Below, piece after piece: positions 8,374-17,378 of a stretch of DNA of 64,000 nucleotides. Below the pieces are notes generated by a model, which saw nothing but the letters and a program-made list of their open reading frames with translations, did not search any database and had not been told where the DNA came from. The position numbers and the translations under genes are program-made. Within the stretch, counting starts at the first letter, position 1. Every line of letters begins with the position of its first letter. This stretch comes from Neoroseomonas marina. Lineage in GTDB: Bacteria; Pseudomonadota; Alphaproteobacteria; Acetobacterales; Acetobacteraceae. The stretch covers positions 434,001 through 498,000 of the forward strand of contig NZ_JABBKX010000003.1 in assembly GCF_012927745.1 (NCBI RefSeq), given 5' to 3'.

Positions 8374-9366
8374 TCACGTCACGACGATGTTGTACTGCCG
8401 CGCCACGGCGGTCCATTCGCCGATCTGCTGGTTGATGATCGCGACGAAATCCGTCCCCGTCGGCGGCGGATTGCGCGGCAGGGTCTGCAGTTCCTCGAAG
8501 CGCGCCATCAGTTCCGGACGCTGCACCATCGTCGGGATCAGCGCCGTCAGCCGCTCCACGATCGGCTGCGGCAGGTTCTTCGGCGCCGACAGCCCAAGCC
8601 ACTGCGCCGAGGTCAGCTTCGGATAGCCGAGCTCCGCGAAGGTCGGCACGTTCGGGAAGGCCGGCAGGCGCTGGAGCGTGGACACAGCGAGCGCGCGCAA
8701 CACCCCGTCCTTCATCAGCTGCACATTGGTCGTGATCGGGTCGATCATGGACTCGATCTGGTTCGCCATCAGGTCCTGCATGGCCGGCGCCGACCCGCGA
8801 TAGGGCACGTGGTCGAGGTTGAGGGCGTTGGCCTCCCCCGTCAGCATCGCGCCGAGCAGATGCGGCGCCGAGCCGATGCCGGAGGACCCGTAGCGGACCG
8901 GCCGCACACGCGCCGCGGCGAGGTATTCGTCGAGCGTCCGGTACGGCGAATCCGCCTTCACCAGAAGGACGTTCGCGGCTTCGACCAGCAGGCCCATATG
9001 GGTGAAGTCGCTGACCGGATGGAAGGGCAGCGTCGGCATCGTCGCTGTCGAAAAGACATGCACCGAGGCATGGCTGACGAGCAGCGTATAGCCGTCCGCC
9101 GGCTGCTTCGCGACGAAGTCGGTCCCGATCACCCCGCCCGCGCCGGCGCGGTTCTCGACCACCACGGTCTGCCCCAACGCCTGGGACATCACCGGGGCCA
9201 TCAGGCGACTGACGGTGTCGACCAGCCCGCCCGGGGGAAACTGGGCGACCAGGCGGACCGAACCGCGGGTCGGCCAGGCGCCCGACTGCGCGGAGGCAAC
9301 CCACGGGGTGGCCAAGGGCCCCAGCGCTCCGGCCGCGGCGAGCCCGAGAAATGAGCGACGATTCAT
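8374..9366 (-). CDS. Bug/TctC-family solute-binding protein with Tat-like signal
   Basis: A 330-aa periplasmic receptor of the Bug family. The N-terminus MNRRSFLGLAAAGALG has the twin-arginine pattern RRSFL, so it is probably exported folded by Tat, with cleavage near ASA-QS. The ligand loops appear as RLVAQFPPGGLVDTVSR and VVENRAGAGGVIGTDFVAK. It stands alone: the PilZ gene upstream is 135 bp away, the deacetylase converges on it, and no TctA/TctB genes are near. The ligand is unknown, presumably a small carboxylate. Confidence 0.9.
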   Translation of the reverse strand: MNRRSFLGLAAAGALGPLATPWVASAQSGAWPTRGSVRLVAQFPPGGLVDTVSRLMAPVMSQALGQTVVVENRAGAGGVIGTDFVAKQPADGYTLLVSHASVHVFSTATMPTLPFHPVSDFTHMGLLVEAANVLLVKADSPYRTLDEYLAAARVRPVRYGSSGIGSAPHLLGAMLTGEANALNLDHVPYRGSAPAMQDLMANQIESMIDPITTNVQLMKDGVLRALAVSTLQRLPAFPNVPTFAELGYPKLTSAQWLGLSAPKNLPQPIVERLTALIPTMVQRPELMARFEELQTLPRNPPPTGTDFVAIINQQIGEWTAVARQYNIVVT

Positions 9367-9501
9367 GACCTTGCTCCCTGTCAGGGCGCCGTCGCCGCCG
9401 GATGATCAAGAAGCAGGCATTGCAGTGGCTCAGACCCCGGCGGCCCGGCGCTCGGGAGACAGGGATGGCAAGCTCCGTGCCGCGCGGCCGGGACCGCGAC
9501 G

Positions 9502-9882
9502 TCAGGTGGCGAGTTCGGCGATCGCCCGGCGCCAGGCCTCGGCCTCGGACGGTTCCTCGATCGCGATATGCGCGCCGAGCAGGCTGACGCCGCGCACCCG
9601 CGCCCGGAACGCCACCTCGGGACGGCGCATCAGCCGCACCAGCAGCTGGTCGTCGGCGACGAGCCCCGGGACGCCGCGCAGCATGGCGCCGCCGTCGGAG
9701 ACATCGCGCAGATGCCCATCCCAGACATGGCGTCCGGTGAAGATCGTACAGGGCTGGTCGACCAGGAAACGCGGCGTCCGCCGCCGATCATCGGGATAGG
9801 TACCCGGCACCGAGGCCGGCGCCTGGCGCTCTGCCTCGGATCCAGTCTCGTCCGGAGTGGACCCAGGACCATTGCCTGACAT
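9502..9882 (-). CDS. PilZ domain protein (c-di-GMP binding)
   Basis: A 126-aa single-domain PilZ protein. Both c-di-GMP-binding motifs are visible: RRTPR (Arg34 and Arg38) and DVSDGG (Asp60, Ser62, Gly65). The N-terminal 30 residues are low-complexity. The start ATG at 9882 was chosen because the domain begins shortly after it; the much longer open frame upstream is the antisense shadow of gamma-glutamyltransferase. Stand-alone PilZ proteins act as c-di-GMP effectors for motility, polysaccharide or surface behaviour. No partner gene identifies its target. Confidence 0.85.
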   Translation of the reverse strand: MSGNGPGSTPDETGSEAERQAPASVPGTYPDDRRRTPRFLVDQPCTIFTGRHVWDGHLRDVSDGGAMLRGVPGLVADDQLLVRLMRRPEVAFRARVRGVSLLGAHIAIEEPSEAEAWRRAIAELAT

Positions 9883-9962
9883 GCGCCCCCCACCCGCGGT
9901 CTTCCGCCGCCGCGCGCCATTTGGCGCGCCCGGCGAGGGAAGGGCAAGGATTCCCTCACGAT

Positions 9963-11534
9963 TTATTGTGCGAGGGCGGCGCTCCAGGGGCTCATCGCGT
10001 CCGTGATGCCCTCCCGCGTGCCGTCCTTGGCGATGCGGATCAGGTTCGGGCAGGCGAAGTTCACCGGCATGACGGCGTGCTCGACCTCGGTCACCTCGGC
10101 GTCGCGGGCCAGGACGGCGATGGTTTCCGCCCCCAGGCGACGGTCCGCCGTCACCCCGTCCGGACCCGAGACGTCCAGGCGCGGATGATGCGCCGCCACC
10201 TCCGGGCTCATGCCGAAATCGGCGACGTAGGACAGCATCTGGAAGACGGAGGCCATGATGCGGCGCCCGCCCGAGGCGCCGAGCGCGATCGTGGGCGCAT
10301 CGCCCTCCGCCCCGATGACGGGGCACATGTTGGTCAGCGGACGCTTGCCGGGCCCGATGGCGTTCTTCGCGTCCGGCCGCGGATCGAACCACATGATGCC
10401 GTTGTTCATCAGCACGCCGGAGCGCGGCAGCACGACGCGGCTGCCCATCGAGGACAGCAGCGTCGTCGTCATCGCCACCATCATCCCGTCCTTGTCGCAG
10501 ACGGTCAGGTGGGTCGTGCAGGATTCCGCTGCCTTGGGCTCGGCGTCGCCGAGGCCCGCGAGCCGATCCGCATAGGCCGACCGCATCACGCGGGCGAGCT
10601 GCGCATACCAGCCCGCCGTCGGCGCCCTGCCCGAGAAGTCCGCCCCGCGCATGCCGTCGAGCACGGCGAGCAGGGTCGGCGCCGCGGTCAGGCCGTTGGC
10701 GAGGAACAGCCGCTTGCCCCGCCATTCCGCCTCGAGCGCCGGCTTCACGCTCGCCTTGCAGCCCATCAGGTCGGCCGCGCTGATCGGCGATCCCATGTCG
10801 CGGAAATCGGCGAGCAGTTCGCCGGCCACCTCGCCTTCGTAGAAGTCGCGCAGCCCGGCATGGGCCAGGCGCTCGAGCGTCTCGGCCAGCTTGCCCTGCC
10901 GGAAGAAGCCGGGGCTGCCCTGGTAGGGCGGCACCGGCGGCAATCCGTTCGGCAGGTAGATGCGCGCGCTTTCGTCGTACAGCCGCAGCACGGAGGCGCT
11001 GTTCGCGACCTTCAGCGTGGTGAACCAGTCCTGCGCCAGGCCGCGCTTCGCCAAGGCGATCGCCGGCGCCATCACCACCGACAGCGGCAACCGCCCATGC
11101 TGCGCGTGCAGCTCGGCATAACCGGCGACCGAGGAGGGGATGGCGAAGGACAGCGGGCCGTGGACGTTGCGGTCCTCGAACACCTCCGGCCAGGTGAACA
11201 GGTCCGCCTTCTGCCGACCGGTCATCGGGTAGGCGGAAGGATCGAGCGCGTGCGGAGAGACGGGCCCGAAATCCAGGGTCTGCGGGGCGAGGTCCGGCCC
11301 CGCGACCTGGGTGAAGCCGATCCCGCCGAGGCCTGAATTCCAGGGCTCCACCGCCGCCAGCGCGAAGGCCGTGGCGACCGCGGCGTCGGCCGCCGTGCCG
11401 CCTTCCTCGAGGATGGCGATGCCCGCTTCCGCCGCGTCGCGGGCCTGGGAGGCGACCATGCCGCGCTTGCCCGTGGCGCCGGGCTTGGTGACCTGCCAGT
11501 GCTGCGTGACATGGGGGGGCGGCGTCCAGGCCAT
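9963..11534 (-). CDS. ggt: Gamma-glutamyltransferase family (Ntn hydrolase)
   Basis: A 523-aa GGT-family protein, made as a precursor that self-cleaves before a threonine. The expected cleavage site is Thr340 in SCTTHLTVCDKDG, followed by the small-subunit TTTLLSSMGS segment and the GGRRIMASVFQ substrate loop. It hydrolyses or transfers gamma-glutamyl groups from glutathione or related amides. No clear signal peptide is seen (N-terminus MAWTPPPHV), unlike the periplasmic E. coli enzyme, so it may be cytoplasmic. It is divergent from malate synthase G across a 178-bp region. The Ggt-related cephalosporin acylases are an alternative identity. Confidence 0.87.
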   Translation of the reverse strand: MAWTPPPHVTQHWQVTKPGATGKRGMVASQARDAAEAGIAILEEGGTAADAAVATAFALAAVEPWNSGLGGIGFTQVAGPDLAPQTLDFGPVSPHALDPSAYPMTGRQKADLFTWPEVFEDRNVHGPLSFAIPSSVAGYAELHAQHGRLPLSVVMAPAIALAKRGLAQDWFTTLKVANSASVLRLYDESARIYLPNGLPPVPPYQGSPGFFRQGKLAETLERLAHAGLRDFYEGEVAGELLADFRDMGSPISAADLMGCKASVKPALEAEWRGKRLFLANGLTAAPTLLAVLDGMRGADFSGRAPTAGWYAQLARVMRSAYADRLAGLGDAEPKAAESCTTHLTVCDKDGMMVAMTTTLLSSMGSRVVLPRSGVLMNNGIMWFDPRPDAKNAIGPGKRPLTNMCPVIGAEGDAPTIALGASGGRRIMASVFQMLSYVADFGMSPEVAAHHPRLDVSGPDGVTADRRLGAETIAVLARDAEVTEVEHAVMPVNFACPNLIRIAKDGTREGITDAMSPWSAALAQ

Positions 11535-11712
11535 GGCGACGATCCTATCCTCGTGGGCGCCGGAGCCTTGCGCCGCGCCGCGCCGCCGGCAAGCCCCCCG
11601 GCGGCCGCTCTCGCGGCGGCGACGCGCGGCGTTTGCCCATCCGCGCCTTTGCCCCTAGGTAGCGGCGAATCATGCCTCCATGCGGGGCCTAAGCGTTCAG
11701 GAGATCAGCACC

Positions 11713-13857
11713 ATGACCGCAACGAAGGGTCTGCACGTCGCCCCGGTGCTCAAGGCGTTCATGGAGACCGAGGCCCTCCCCGGCACCGGCGTCGAGCCCG
11801 CCCGCTTCTGGGAAGCGATGGAGCGCGTGCTGCGCGAGCTGGCGCCGGCCAATGCCGCGCTGCTCAGGAAGCGTGACAGCCTGCAGTCGCAGATCGACGC
11901 CTGGCACCGCGCCCACCCGGCGAAGCCGGTCGACCTCGCCGGCTACACCGCCTTCCTGAAGGACATCGGCTACCTGCTGCCCGAGCCCGCCGAGGTGAAG
12001 GTCGGCACGACCGATGTCGACGCCGAGATCGCCAGCCTCGCCGGCCCGCAGCTGGTGGTGCCGGTCTCGAATGCCCGCTACGCGCTGAACGCCGCGAACG
12101 CACGCTGGGGCTCGCTGTACGACGCGCTCTACGGCACGGACGCCATTCCGCAGGAGGGACCGAAGGCGAAGGGCTACGACCCGTCGCGCGGCGCCAAGGT
12201 GATCGCCCGCGCCCGGCAGGTGCTGGACCAGGCGGTGCCGCTCGCCAAGGGCAGCCACGCGGACGCGACCGGCTACCGGCTCGAAGCCGGCGCGCTCGAG
12301 GTCTCGCTCAAGGACGGGTCCAGGACCGGCCTCGCCCGCCCGGGTCAGTGCGTCGGCTTCCTGGGCGACGCGCACGCGCCGACGTCGCTGCTCTTCGTGC
12401 ACAACGGCCTGCACATCGAGGTGAAGTTCGACCGCGCCCACCCGATCGGGAAGACCGACGCGGCCGGCATCGCCGACGTGGTCATGGAATCCGCGCTGAC
12501 GACGATCCAGGACTGCGAGGATTCCGTCGCCGCCGTCGACGCCGAGGACAAGGTCGAGGTCTACCGGAACTGGCTCGGCCTGATGAAGGGTGACCTCACC
12601 GCCGAGTTCGAGAAGGACGGCAAGGTGATGGTCCGCCGGCTGAACCCGGACCGCATCTTCCAGAAGCCCTCGGGCGGGGCGGTCACGCTGCATGGCCGCT
12701 CGGTGATGCTGGTGCGCAATGTCGGCCACCACATGATGACCGATGCCGTCACGCTCGATGGCGCCGAGGTGCCGGAGACGATCCTCGACGCGCTCTGCAC
12801 CGTCGCGATCGCGCTGCACGACATCCGCGGCAAGCGGATGAATTCGCGCGCGGGCAGCGTCTACATCGTGAAGCCGAAGATGCACGGGCCGGAGGAAGTG
12901 GCCTGGGCGGACACGCTGTTCGCGCGCGTCGAGGACGCGCTCGGCCTCAAGCGCGCCACGCTCAAGATGGGCATCATGGACGAGGAGCGGCGCACCACCG
13001 TCAACCTCAAGGCCTGCATCGCCGCGGCGAAGGACCGCGTGGTTTTCATCAACACGGGCTTCCTCGACCGCACGGGCGACGAGATCCATACCTCGATGGA
13101 AGCGGGTGCGGTCGTGCGCAAGAACGACATGCGCAAGGCCGCCTGGATCGGCGCCTATGAGGATTGGAACGTCGACACCGGCCTGATGTGCGGCCTGCGC
13201 GGGCGGGCGCAGATCGGCAAGGGCATGTGGGCGATGCCCGACATGATGGCCGCGATGCTGGAACAGAAGGTCGGCCATCCGAAGGCGGGGGCGAACACCG
13301 CCTGGGTGCCCTCCCCCACCGCGGCGACGCTGCACGCGCTGCACTACCACCTGGTCGACGTCGCGGCGCGGCAGGACGAGTTGCAGAAGGGCGGCCGCCG
13401 CGCGGCGCTCGAGAGCATCCTGACGGTGCCGCTCGCCGAGAACACCAACTGGTCGCCCTCGGACGTGCAGGCCGAGCTCGACAACAACGCGCAGGGCATC
13501 CTGGGCTATGTCGTGCGCTGGGTGGACCAGGGCGTCGGTTGTTCGAAGGTCCCTGACATCAACGATGTCGGCCTGATGGAGGACCGCGCGACGCTGCGCA
13601 TCAGCAGCCAGCACATCGCCAACTGGCTGCGCCACGGCATCGTCACCTCCGACCAGGTGATGGCGACGATGAAGCGCATGGCCGCGGTGGTGGACCAGCA
13701 GAACGCGGGCGACCCGGCCTACCGGCCCATGGCCGTCGGCTTCGACGGTCCGGCCTTCAAGGCGGCCTGCGACCTGGTGTTCGAGGGCGCGAAGCAGCCC
13801 AACGGCTACACCGAGTTCGTGCTCACCCGCCGCCGGCGCGAAGCCAAGGCGGGCTGA
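11713..13857 (+). CDS. glcB: Malate synthase G
   Basis: Condenses glyoxylate with acetyl-CoA to malate in the glyoxylate/glycolate pathway, in the cytosol. The 714-aa length is typical of isoform G, as is the alpha/beta insertion in residues 130-260. Recognisable segments are [52 protein letters not shown] and the late [20 protein letters not shown]. The ATG at 11713 follows AGGAG at 11699-11703; an in-frame ATG 33 nt upstream has no such site. No glcDEF or isocitrate lyase gene is in the window. Confidence 0.97.
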   Translation: MTATKGLHVAPVLKAFMETEALPGTGVEPARFWEAMERVLRELAPANAALLRKRDSLQSQIDAWHRAHPAKPVDLAGYTAFLKDIGYLLPEPAEVKVGTTDVDAEIASLAGPQLVVPVSNARYALNAANARWGSLYDALYGTDAIPQEGPKAKGYDPSRGAKVIARARQVLDQAVPLAKGSHADATGYRLEAGALEVSLKDGSRTGLARPGQCVGFLGDAHAPTSLLFVHNGLHIEVKFDRAHPIGKTDAAGIADVVMESALTTIQDCEDSVAAVDAEDKVEVYRNWLGLMKGDLTAEFEKDGKVMVRRLNPDRIFQKPSGGAVTLHGRSVMLVRNVGHHMMTDAVTLDGAEVPETILDALCTVAIALHDIRGKRMNSRAGSVYIVKPKMHGPEEVAWADTLFARVEDALGLKRATLKMGIMDEERRTTVNLKACIAAAKDRVVFINTGFLDRTGDEIHTSMEAGAVVRKNDMRKAAWIGAYEDWNVDTGLMCGLRGRAQIGKGMWAMPDMMAAMLEQKVGHPKAGANTAWVPSPTAATLHALHYHLVDVAARQDELQKGGRRAALESILTVPLAENTNWSPSDVQAELDNNAQGILGYVVRWVDQGVGCSKVPDINDVGLMEDRATLRISSQHIANWLRHGIVTSDQVMATMKRMAAVVDQQNAGDPAYRPMAVGFDGPAFKAACDLVFEGAKQPNGYTEFVLTRRRREAKAG

Positions 13858-13865
13858 CCACCGGC

Positions 13866-13890
13866 GGGCGCCCGGATCGTCCGGGCGCCC
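13866..13890. terminator. Bidirectional hairpin terminator
   Basis: A perfect 10-bp G/C stem (13866-13875/13881-13890) with a 5-nt loop, 8 bp after the glcB stop and 10 bp before the end of the convergent receptor gene. It can serve both strands. Confidence 0.7.
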
Positions 13891-13899
13891 TTCACGCCC

Positions 13900-14928
13900 T
13901 CAGCGCATCGGCGGCGCGTAGTGCAGCCCGCCCTGGGTCCAGAGCGCGTTGACGCCGCGCGCGATGCCGATCGGCGCGATGTTGCGCTCCCACACCTCGC
14001 CGTAGTTGCCGACCTGGGCGACGATCCGCGCGGCCCAGGCGTTGTCGAGGCCAATCCCCTGGCCAAGATCGCCGGTGCGACCCAACAGGCGCTGGACATC
14101 CGGGTTCGTGCTGGCCGCCGCGGCGTCGGCGTTGGCGCTCGTCACGCCGAGTTCCTCGGCCGTCAGCATCGCGTAGTGCGTCCAGCGCACGATGTTGAAC
14201 CAGCGCCAGTCCCCCTGGCGCACCGCGGGGCCCAGCGGTTCCTTGGAGATCACGTCGGGCAGCAGCACCAACTGATCCGCCTCGGCGCCGCGGCTCGCGC
14301 GGAAGGCGGCGAGCGCCGACAGGTCGAGGGTGTAGACGTTGCAGCGATCGGCGAGGAAGGCCTCCCGCAGCGCCTCGATGGTCGGCACGGCGAGCGGCGT
14401 GAAGCGCATGCCGTGGCCGCGGAAGTATTCGGCGGTGATGGTCTCCGTCGTGGTGCCGGGCAGCAGGCAGATGGTGCTGCCGTCGAGCTGGCGCAGCGTC
14501 GAGATGTTCGACGATCGCTTCACCATGAAGCCCTGGCCGTCATACATGCTGACGCCGACGAAGGCCGCCCCGAGCGTCGCTTCCCGCCCCATCGTCCATG
14601 TCGTGGTCCGCAGCAGGATGTCGATCTCGCCCGATTGCAGCACGGCAAAACGCGTCGCCGTGGTCGGCGTGACGAAGCGCACCTTGTTCGCATCGCCGAG
14701 CACGGCCGCGGCCACGGCGCGGCAATAGTCGACATCGATGCCGCGCCAGACCCCGCTCGCGTCCGGCTGCGCGAAGCCCAGCGTCGACGGGGTGACGCCA
14801 CAGGTGACGACGCCCCTCTCCCGCACCGCGGCCAGTGTATCCGGCGCCGGCTGCGCGGCGGCGGGCAGTGCAAGGCCAAGGGCGAGCGCCACGGCCAAAC
14901 CGGTCGAAGCGGTCCGTTCACGAGACAT
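13900..14928 (-). CDS. Amino acid ABC transporter substrate-binding protein (AapJ-like)
   Basis: A 342-aa periplasmic binding protein of the polar/general amino acid type (SBP_bac_3). It has a signal peptide ending near PAAAQP and then the typical AVRERGVVTCGVTPSTLGFA opening, GIDVDYCRAVAAAVLGD, and the AapJ-like late segment AWAARIVAQVGNYGEVWERN. AapJ normally sits in an aapJQMP operon; here no permease or ATPase gene is adjacent, so it must use components encoded elsewhere or be an orphan. It is convergent with glcB and separated by a hairpin. Confidence 0.88.
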   Translation of the reverse strand: MSRERTASTGLAVALALGLALPAAAQPAPDTLAAVRERGVVTCGVTPSTLGFAQPDASGVWRGIDVDYCRAVAAAVLGDANKVRFVTPTTATRFAVLQSGEIDILLRTTTWTMGREATLGAAFVGVSMYDGQGFMVKRSSNISTLRQLDGSTICLLPGTTTETITAEYFRGHGMRFTPLAVPTIEALREAFLADRCNVYTLDLSALAAFRASRGAEADQLVLLPDVISKEPLGPAVRQGDWRWFNIVRWTHYAMLTAEELGVTSANADAAAASTNPDVQRLLGRTGDLGQGIGLDNAWAARIVAQVGNYGEVWERNIAPIGIARGVNALWTQGGLHYAPPMR

Positions 14929-15008
14929 CCTGGCGGTTCCCCCACATCGCGGAAGCCAGCCACGCCCGATGCCTGGCGGCTCCGGTCGATGACAGTGGGA
15001 ACCGCTAC

Positions 15009-15030
15009 GGCATCAGGTGTCCTTGATGCC
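15009..15030 (-). terminator. Hairpin downstream of the PNPOx-like gene
   Basis: A 7-bp inverted repeat (15009-15015/15024-15030) with an 8-nt loop lies about 40 bp past the stop of the PNPOx-like gene. The stem is modest and there is no T-tract, so this is a tentative terminator. Confidence 0.4.
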
Positions 15031-15071
15031 GCGCAACCGGCGCGCAGATTCGTCCGCGCTGCGGTGCCCGG

Positions 15072-15791
15072 TCAGCGATAGGCCTCGGCGTGGGCCTCGC
15101 GCAGCGCCTCCTCCAGCAGCCGTCCCGGCCGATAGGCATCGAGATCCGCGCCGCGCTCCACACCCGCGACCAGGCGCGGGCACGGCTCCGGTTCCCCGAG
15201 CACCGTGCGCACGGGCAGCCGCTCGGCGTAGATCGGCAGCGCGTAATCCTCCTCGTCGTCGCCCACGCCCTTGGCGCGGATCTTGGCCGAGGCGCGCTCG
15301 ATCTCCATCCACACCACCGCGGTCGCCTTGATCTCCTGCGTCGTGCTCTGGCGCAGCCCCGCGGTGCGGTTGGGGAAGAAGCGGTCGACCATCATGGTCA
15401 AAGCCCGGACCTTCTCCTCGGGGTCCGTGACCAGTCGTGCCTGCCCGAAGCACATGACCGCGCGATAGTCGGCGGAATGATTGAAGCCGCACCGCGCCAT
15501 GACGAGGCTGTCGAGATGGGCGACCGTCAGGCAGGCGGGCTCCCCGTCGGACAGGTTGCGCAGCATCCGGCTCGCGCTCGACCCGTGCCAGTAGAGCCGC
15601 GTGCCCTCCCGCCAGAACAGCGTGGGCGTGCAGTAGGGCTGCCCGTCGATGACGTAGGAGACGTGGCAGAGCGCCGCGGAATCGAGAATGCGGTGGACGG
15701 TCTCATGGTCGTAGCGGGCGCGTTCGTGCAGGCGCTTCACGCGGTTGACCTGGTCGACCGGATAGGCCGGGGCTTCGACGGCGTCGGACAT
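15072..15791 (-). CDS. Pyridoxamine 5'-phosphate oxidase-like flavin-binding protein
   Basis: A 239-aa split-barrel flavoprotein of the PNPOx-like/NimA group. Family segments visible are the ILDSAALCHVSYVIDGQPYC strand pair, PTLFWREGTRLYWHGSSASR (FMN phosphate loop) and FNHSADYRAVMCFGQARLV. Members bind FMN or F420 and some oxidise pyridoxamine phosphate. I chose ATG 15791; the much longer open frame beyond it is antisense to the regulator. It is divergent from a MocR/PdxR-type regulator with a palindrome in between, which suggests a link to vitamin B6 metabolism. The true substrate is unproven. Confidence 0.82.
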   Translation of the reverse strand: MSDAVEAPAYPVDQVNRVKRLHERARYDHETVHRILDSAALCHVSYVIDGQPYCTPTLFWREGTRLYWHGSSASRMLRNLSDGEPACLTVAHLDSLVMARCGFNHSADYRAVMCFGQARLVTDPEEKVRALTMMVDRFFPNRTAGLRQSTTQEIKATAVVWMEIERASAKIRAKGVGDDEEDYALPIYAERLPVRTVLGEPEPCPRLVAGVERGADLDAYRPGRLLEEALREAHAEAYR

Positions 15792-15831
15792 GGTGGGTCC
15801 CCTCATTGACCGGCCCCTTGTCGCACTGCGA

Positions 15832-15855
15832 AATTGGTCGACGCGAGGACCAATT
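15832..15855. promoter_or_regulatory. Palindromic operator candidate for the MocR-type regulator
   Basis: A perfect inverted repeat AATTGGTC-N8-GACCAATT lies in the 75-bp gap between the divergent PNPOx-like gene and the MocR-type regulator. It is AT-richer than its surroundings and ends 11 bp before the regulator's ATG. Its position suggests that the regulator controls itself and its neighbour through this site. Confidence 0.6.
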
Positions 15856-15866
15856 CGGAGCCGTAT

Positions 15867-17297
15867 ATGCCGACCATTCGGGAGCGCCATGCTGCCGTGC
15901 TCGACCTGCCGTTGCGCCTCGAGGATGAGAGCGCCGGCGGCAGCCAGTCGAGCCGAGTGCATGCGGGGTTGCGGGCGGCGATCCTCGATGGTCGCCTCGC
16001 GGCGGGGCTGCGCCTGCCGTCCAGCCGCCTGCTGGCCGAACAGCTCGGCGTCCGGCGCAACGCCGTGGTGGTCGCCTACGAACTGCTGCTGAGCGATGGG
16101 CTGGCCGAAGCCCGGGTCGGCGACGGCACCTATGTCGCCGCCCGGGTGCCGCGCGGTGCGGCCGTGGCCGATCCCGTCACGATGCCGGAGAGCGCGCCCC
16201 GGGGCGCGCCCTTCGCCGTCGGGCGGACCACCGCCGACCCGATCCTGCTGCGCCGCTTCGCGCGCGCGCTGCGCGACCGTGTCTGGCACGCCGACGAGGC
16301 CGAGCTCGGCTACGGCGATCCCCGCGGCAGCGAGGCGCTGCGCCGCGCCATCGCCGAGCACCTGGCCGCGACGCGCGGCATCACCTGCGACCCGAGCCGC
16401 ATCCTCATCACCAGCGGCACGCAGCAGGGGCTGCGTCTCTGCGCCGAGGCGCTCCTGCGGCGCGGCGACGAGGTGTGGATGGAGGATCCGGGCTACGTCA
16501 CCGCGCGGCGGACGCTGAGCGCGCTCGGCGCGACGCTGGTGCCGGTGCCGGTCGACGCGGCGGGCATCGACGTCGCCGCGGGGCGGCGCCGCGCCCCGGG
16601 CGCGCGGGTCGCCTATGTCACGCCATCCCACCAGTTCCCCACCGGCGTGACGATGTCGATGGCGCGCCGGCTCGCGCTGCTCGACTGGGCGCGGGCCGAG
16701 GAAGCCTGGGTGATGGAGGACGACTACGACAGCGAGTTCCGCTTCGCCGGCCCGCCGCTGACCGCGCTCGCCGGCATCGATGGCGCGGGGCGGGTGATCT
16801 ATCTCGGCACCTTCTCCAAGACGCTGTTCCCCGGATTGCGCATCGGCTTCGTCGTGGTGCCGGCGACGCTGATGGACCGCGTGATGGCCGTGCGCGCGGT
16901 GTCGGACCGCTTCCCCTCGCCCATCATGGGCGGCGCGCTGGCCGAGGTGATGGAGGGCGGTGACTTCGCGGCGCATCTGCGGCGGATGCGCACGCAGTAC
17001 CGGCTGGCGCGGGATCTGGTGGCGGAGGAGCTGGCCCTCGCCTGCGGTCCCCACCTGGCCTTCGAGCGCCCGGATCACGGGCTGCATCTGCTCGGGACCC
17101 TGCCCGAGGGGCTCCCGCCCGGCACCGCCAGGCGGATCCAGGCGGAGGCCGGGGTCGAGGGCTGGCTGCTGTCGGAGTTGCGTCTGCTGCCCGAAGGCCC
17201 CGACGGCTTCCTGATCGGCTACTCCGGCCATGCGCCCGCGGCCCTGCGCGACGCCGCGAGACGGCTCGGCGCCGCCATCCGCCGCCACTGCGCCTGA
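15867..17297 (+). CDS. MocR/PdxR-type GntR-family regulator with aminotransferase domain
   Basis: A 476-aa fusion of an N-terminal GntR winged helix (about residues 20-95, GRLAAGLRLPSSRLLAEQLG then VVAYELLLSDGL) and a class I aminotransferase-like domain that binds PLP as effector. The PLP lysine lies in LGTFSKTLFPGLRIGF. Such proteins sense PLP and regulate its synthesis (PdxR) or GABA/taurine use. I chose ATG 15867, with GGAG 7 nt upstream; an in-frame TTG at 15834 lies inside the operator palindrome. The divergent PNPOx-like gene favours a PdxR-like role, but other MocR roles are possible. Confidence 0.88.
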   Translation: MPTIRERHAAVLDLPLRLEDESAGGSQSSRVHAGLRAAILDGRLAAGLRLPSSRLLAEQLGVRRNAVVVAYELLLSDGLAEARVGDGTYVAARVPRGAAVADPVTMPESAPRGAPFAVGRTTADPILLRRFARALRDRVWHADEAELGYGDPRGSEALRRAIAEHLAATRGITCDPSRILITSGTQQGLRLCAEALLRRGDEVWMEDPGYVTARRTLSALGATLVPVPVDAAGIDVAAGRRRAPGARVAYVTPSHQFPTGVTMSMARRLALLDWARAEEAWVMEDDYDSEFRFAGPPLTALAGIDGAGRVIYLGTFSKTLFPGLRIGFVVVPATLMDRVMAVRAVSDRFPSPIMGGALAEVMEGGDFAAHLRRMRTQYRLARDLVAEELALACGPHLAFERPDHGLHLLGTLPEGLPPGTARRIQAEAGVEGWLLSELRLLPEGPDGFLIGYSGHAPAALRDAARRLGAAIRRHCA

Positions 17298-17378
17298 GGG
17301 CGTCGCGACGAGCCGCCCTTGCCAGGAGGCGCGCAACGGGCTTCAAGGCGCGCCCTCCTCCTGCCGGACACTCCTTTC

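Noticed and set aside
15072-17336. A 754-codon minus-strand frame suggesting a fusion to the PNPOx-like protein
   Set aside because: Only the last 239 codons match a family. The rest is antisense to the MocR-type regulator and crosses the operator region.
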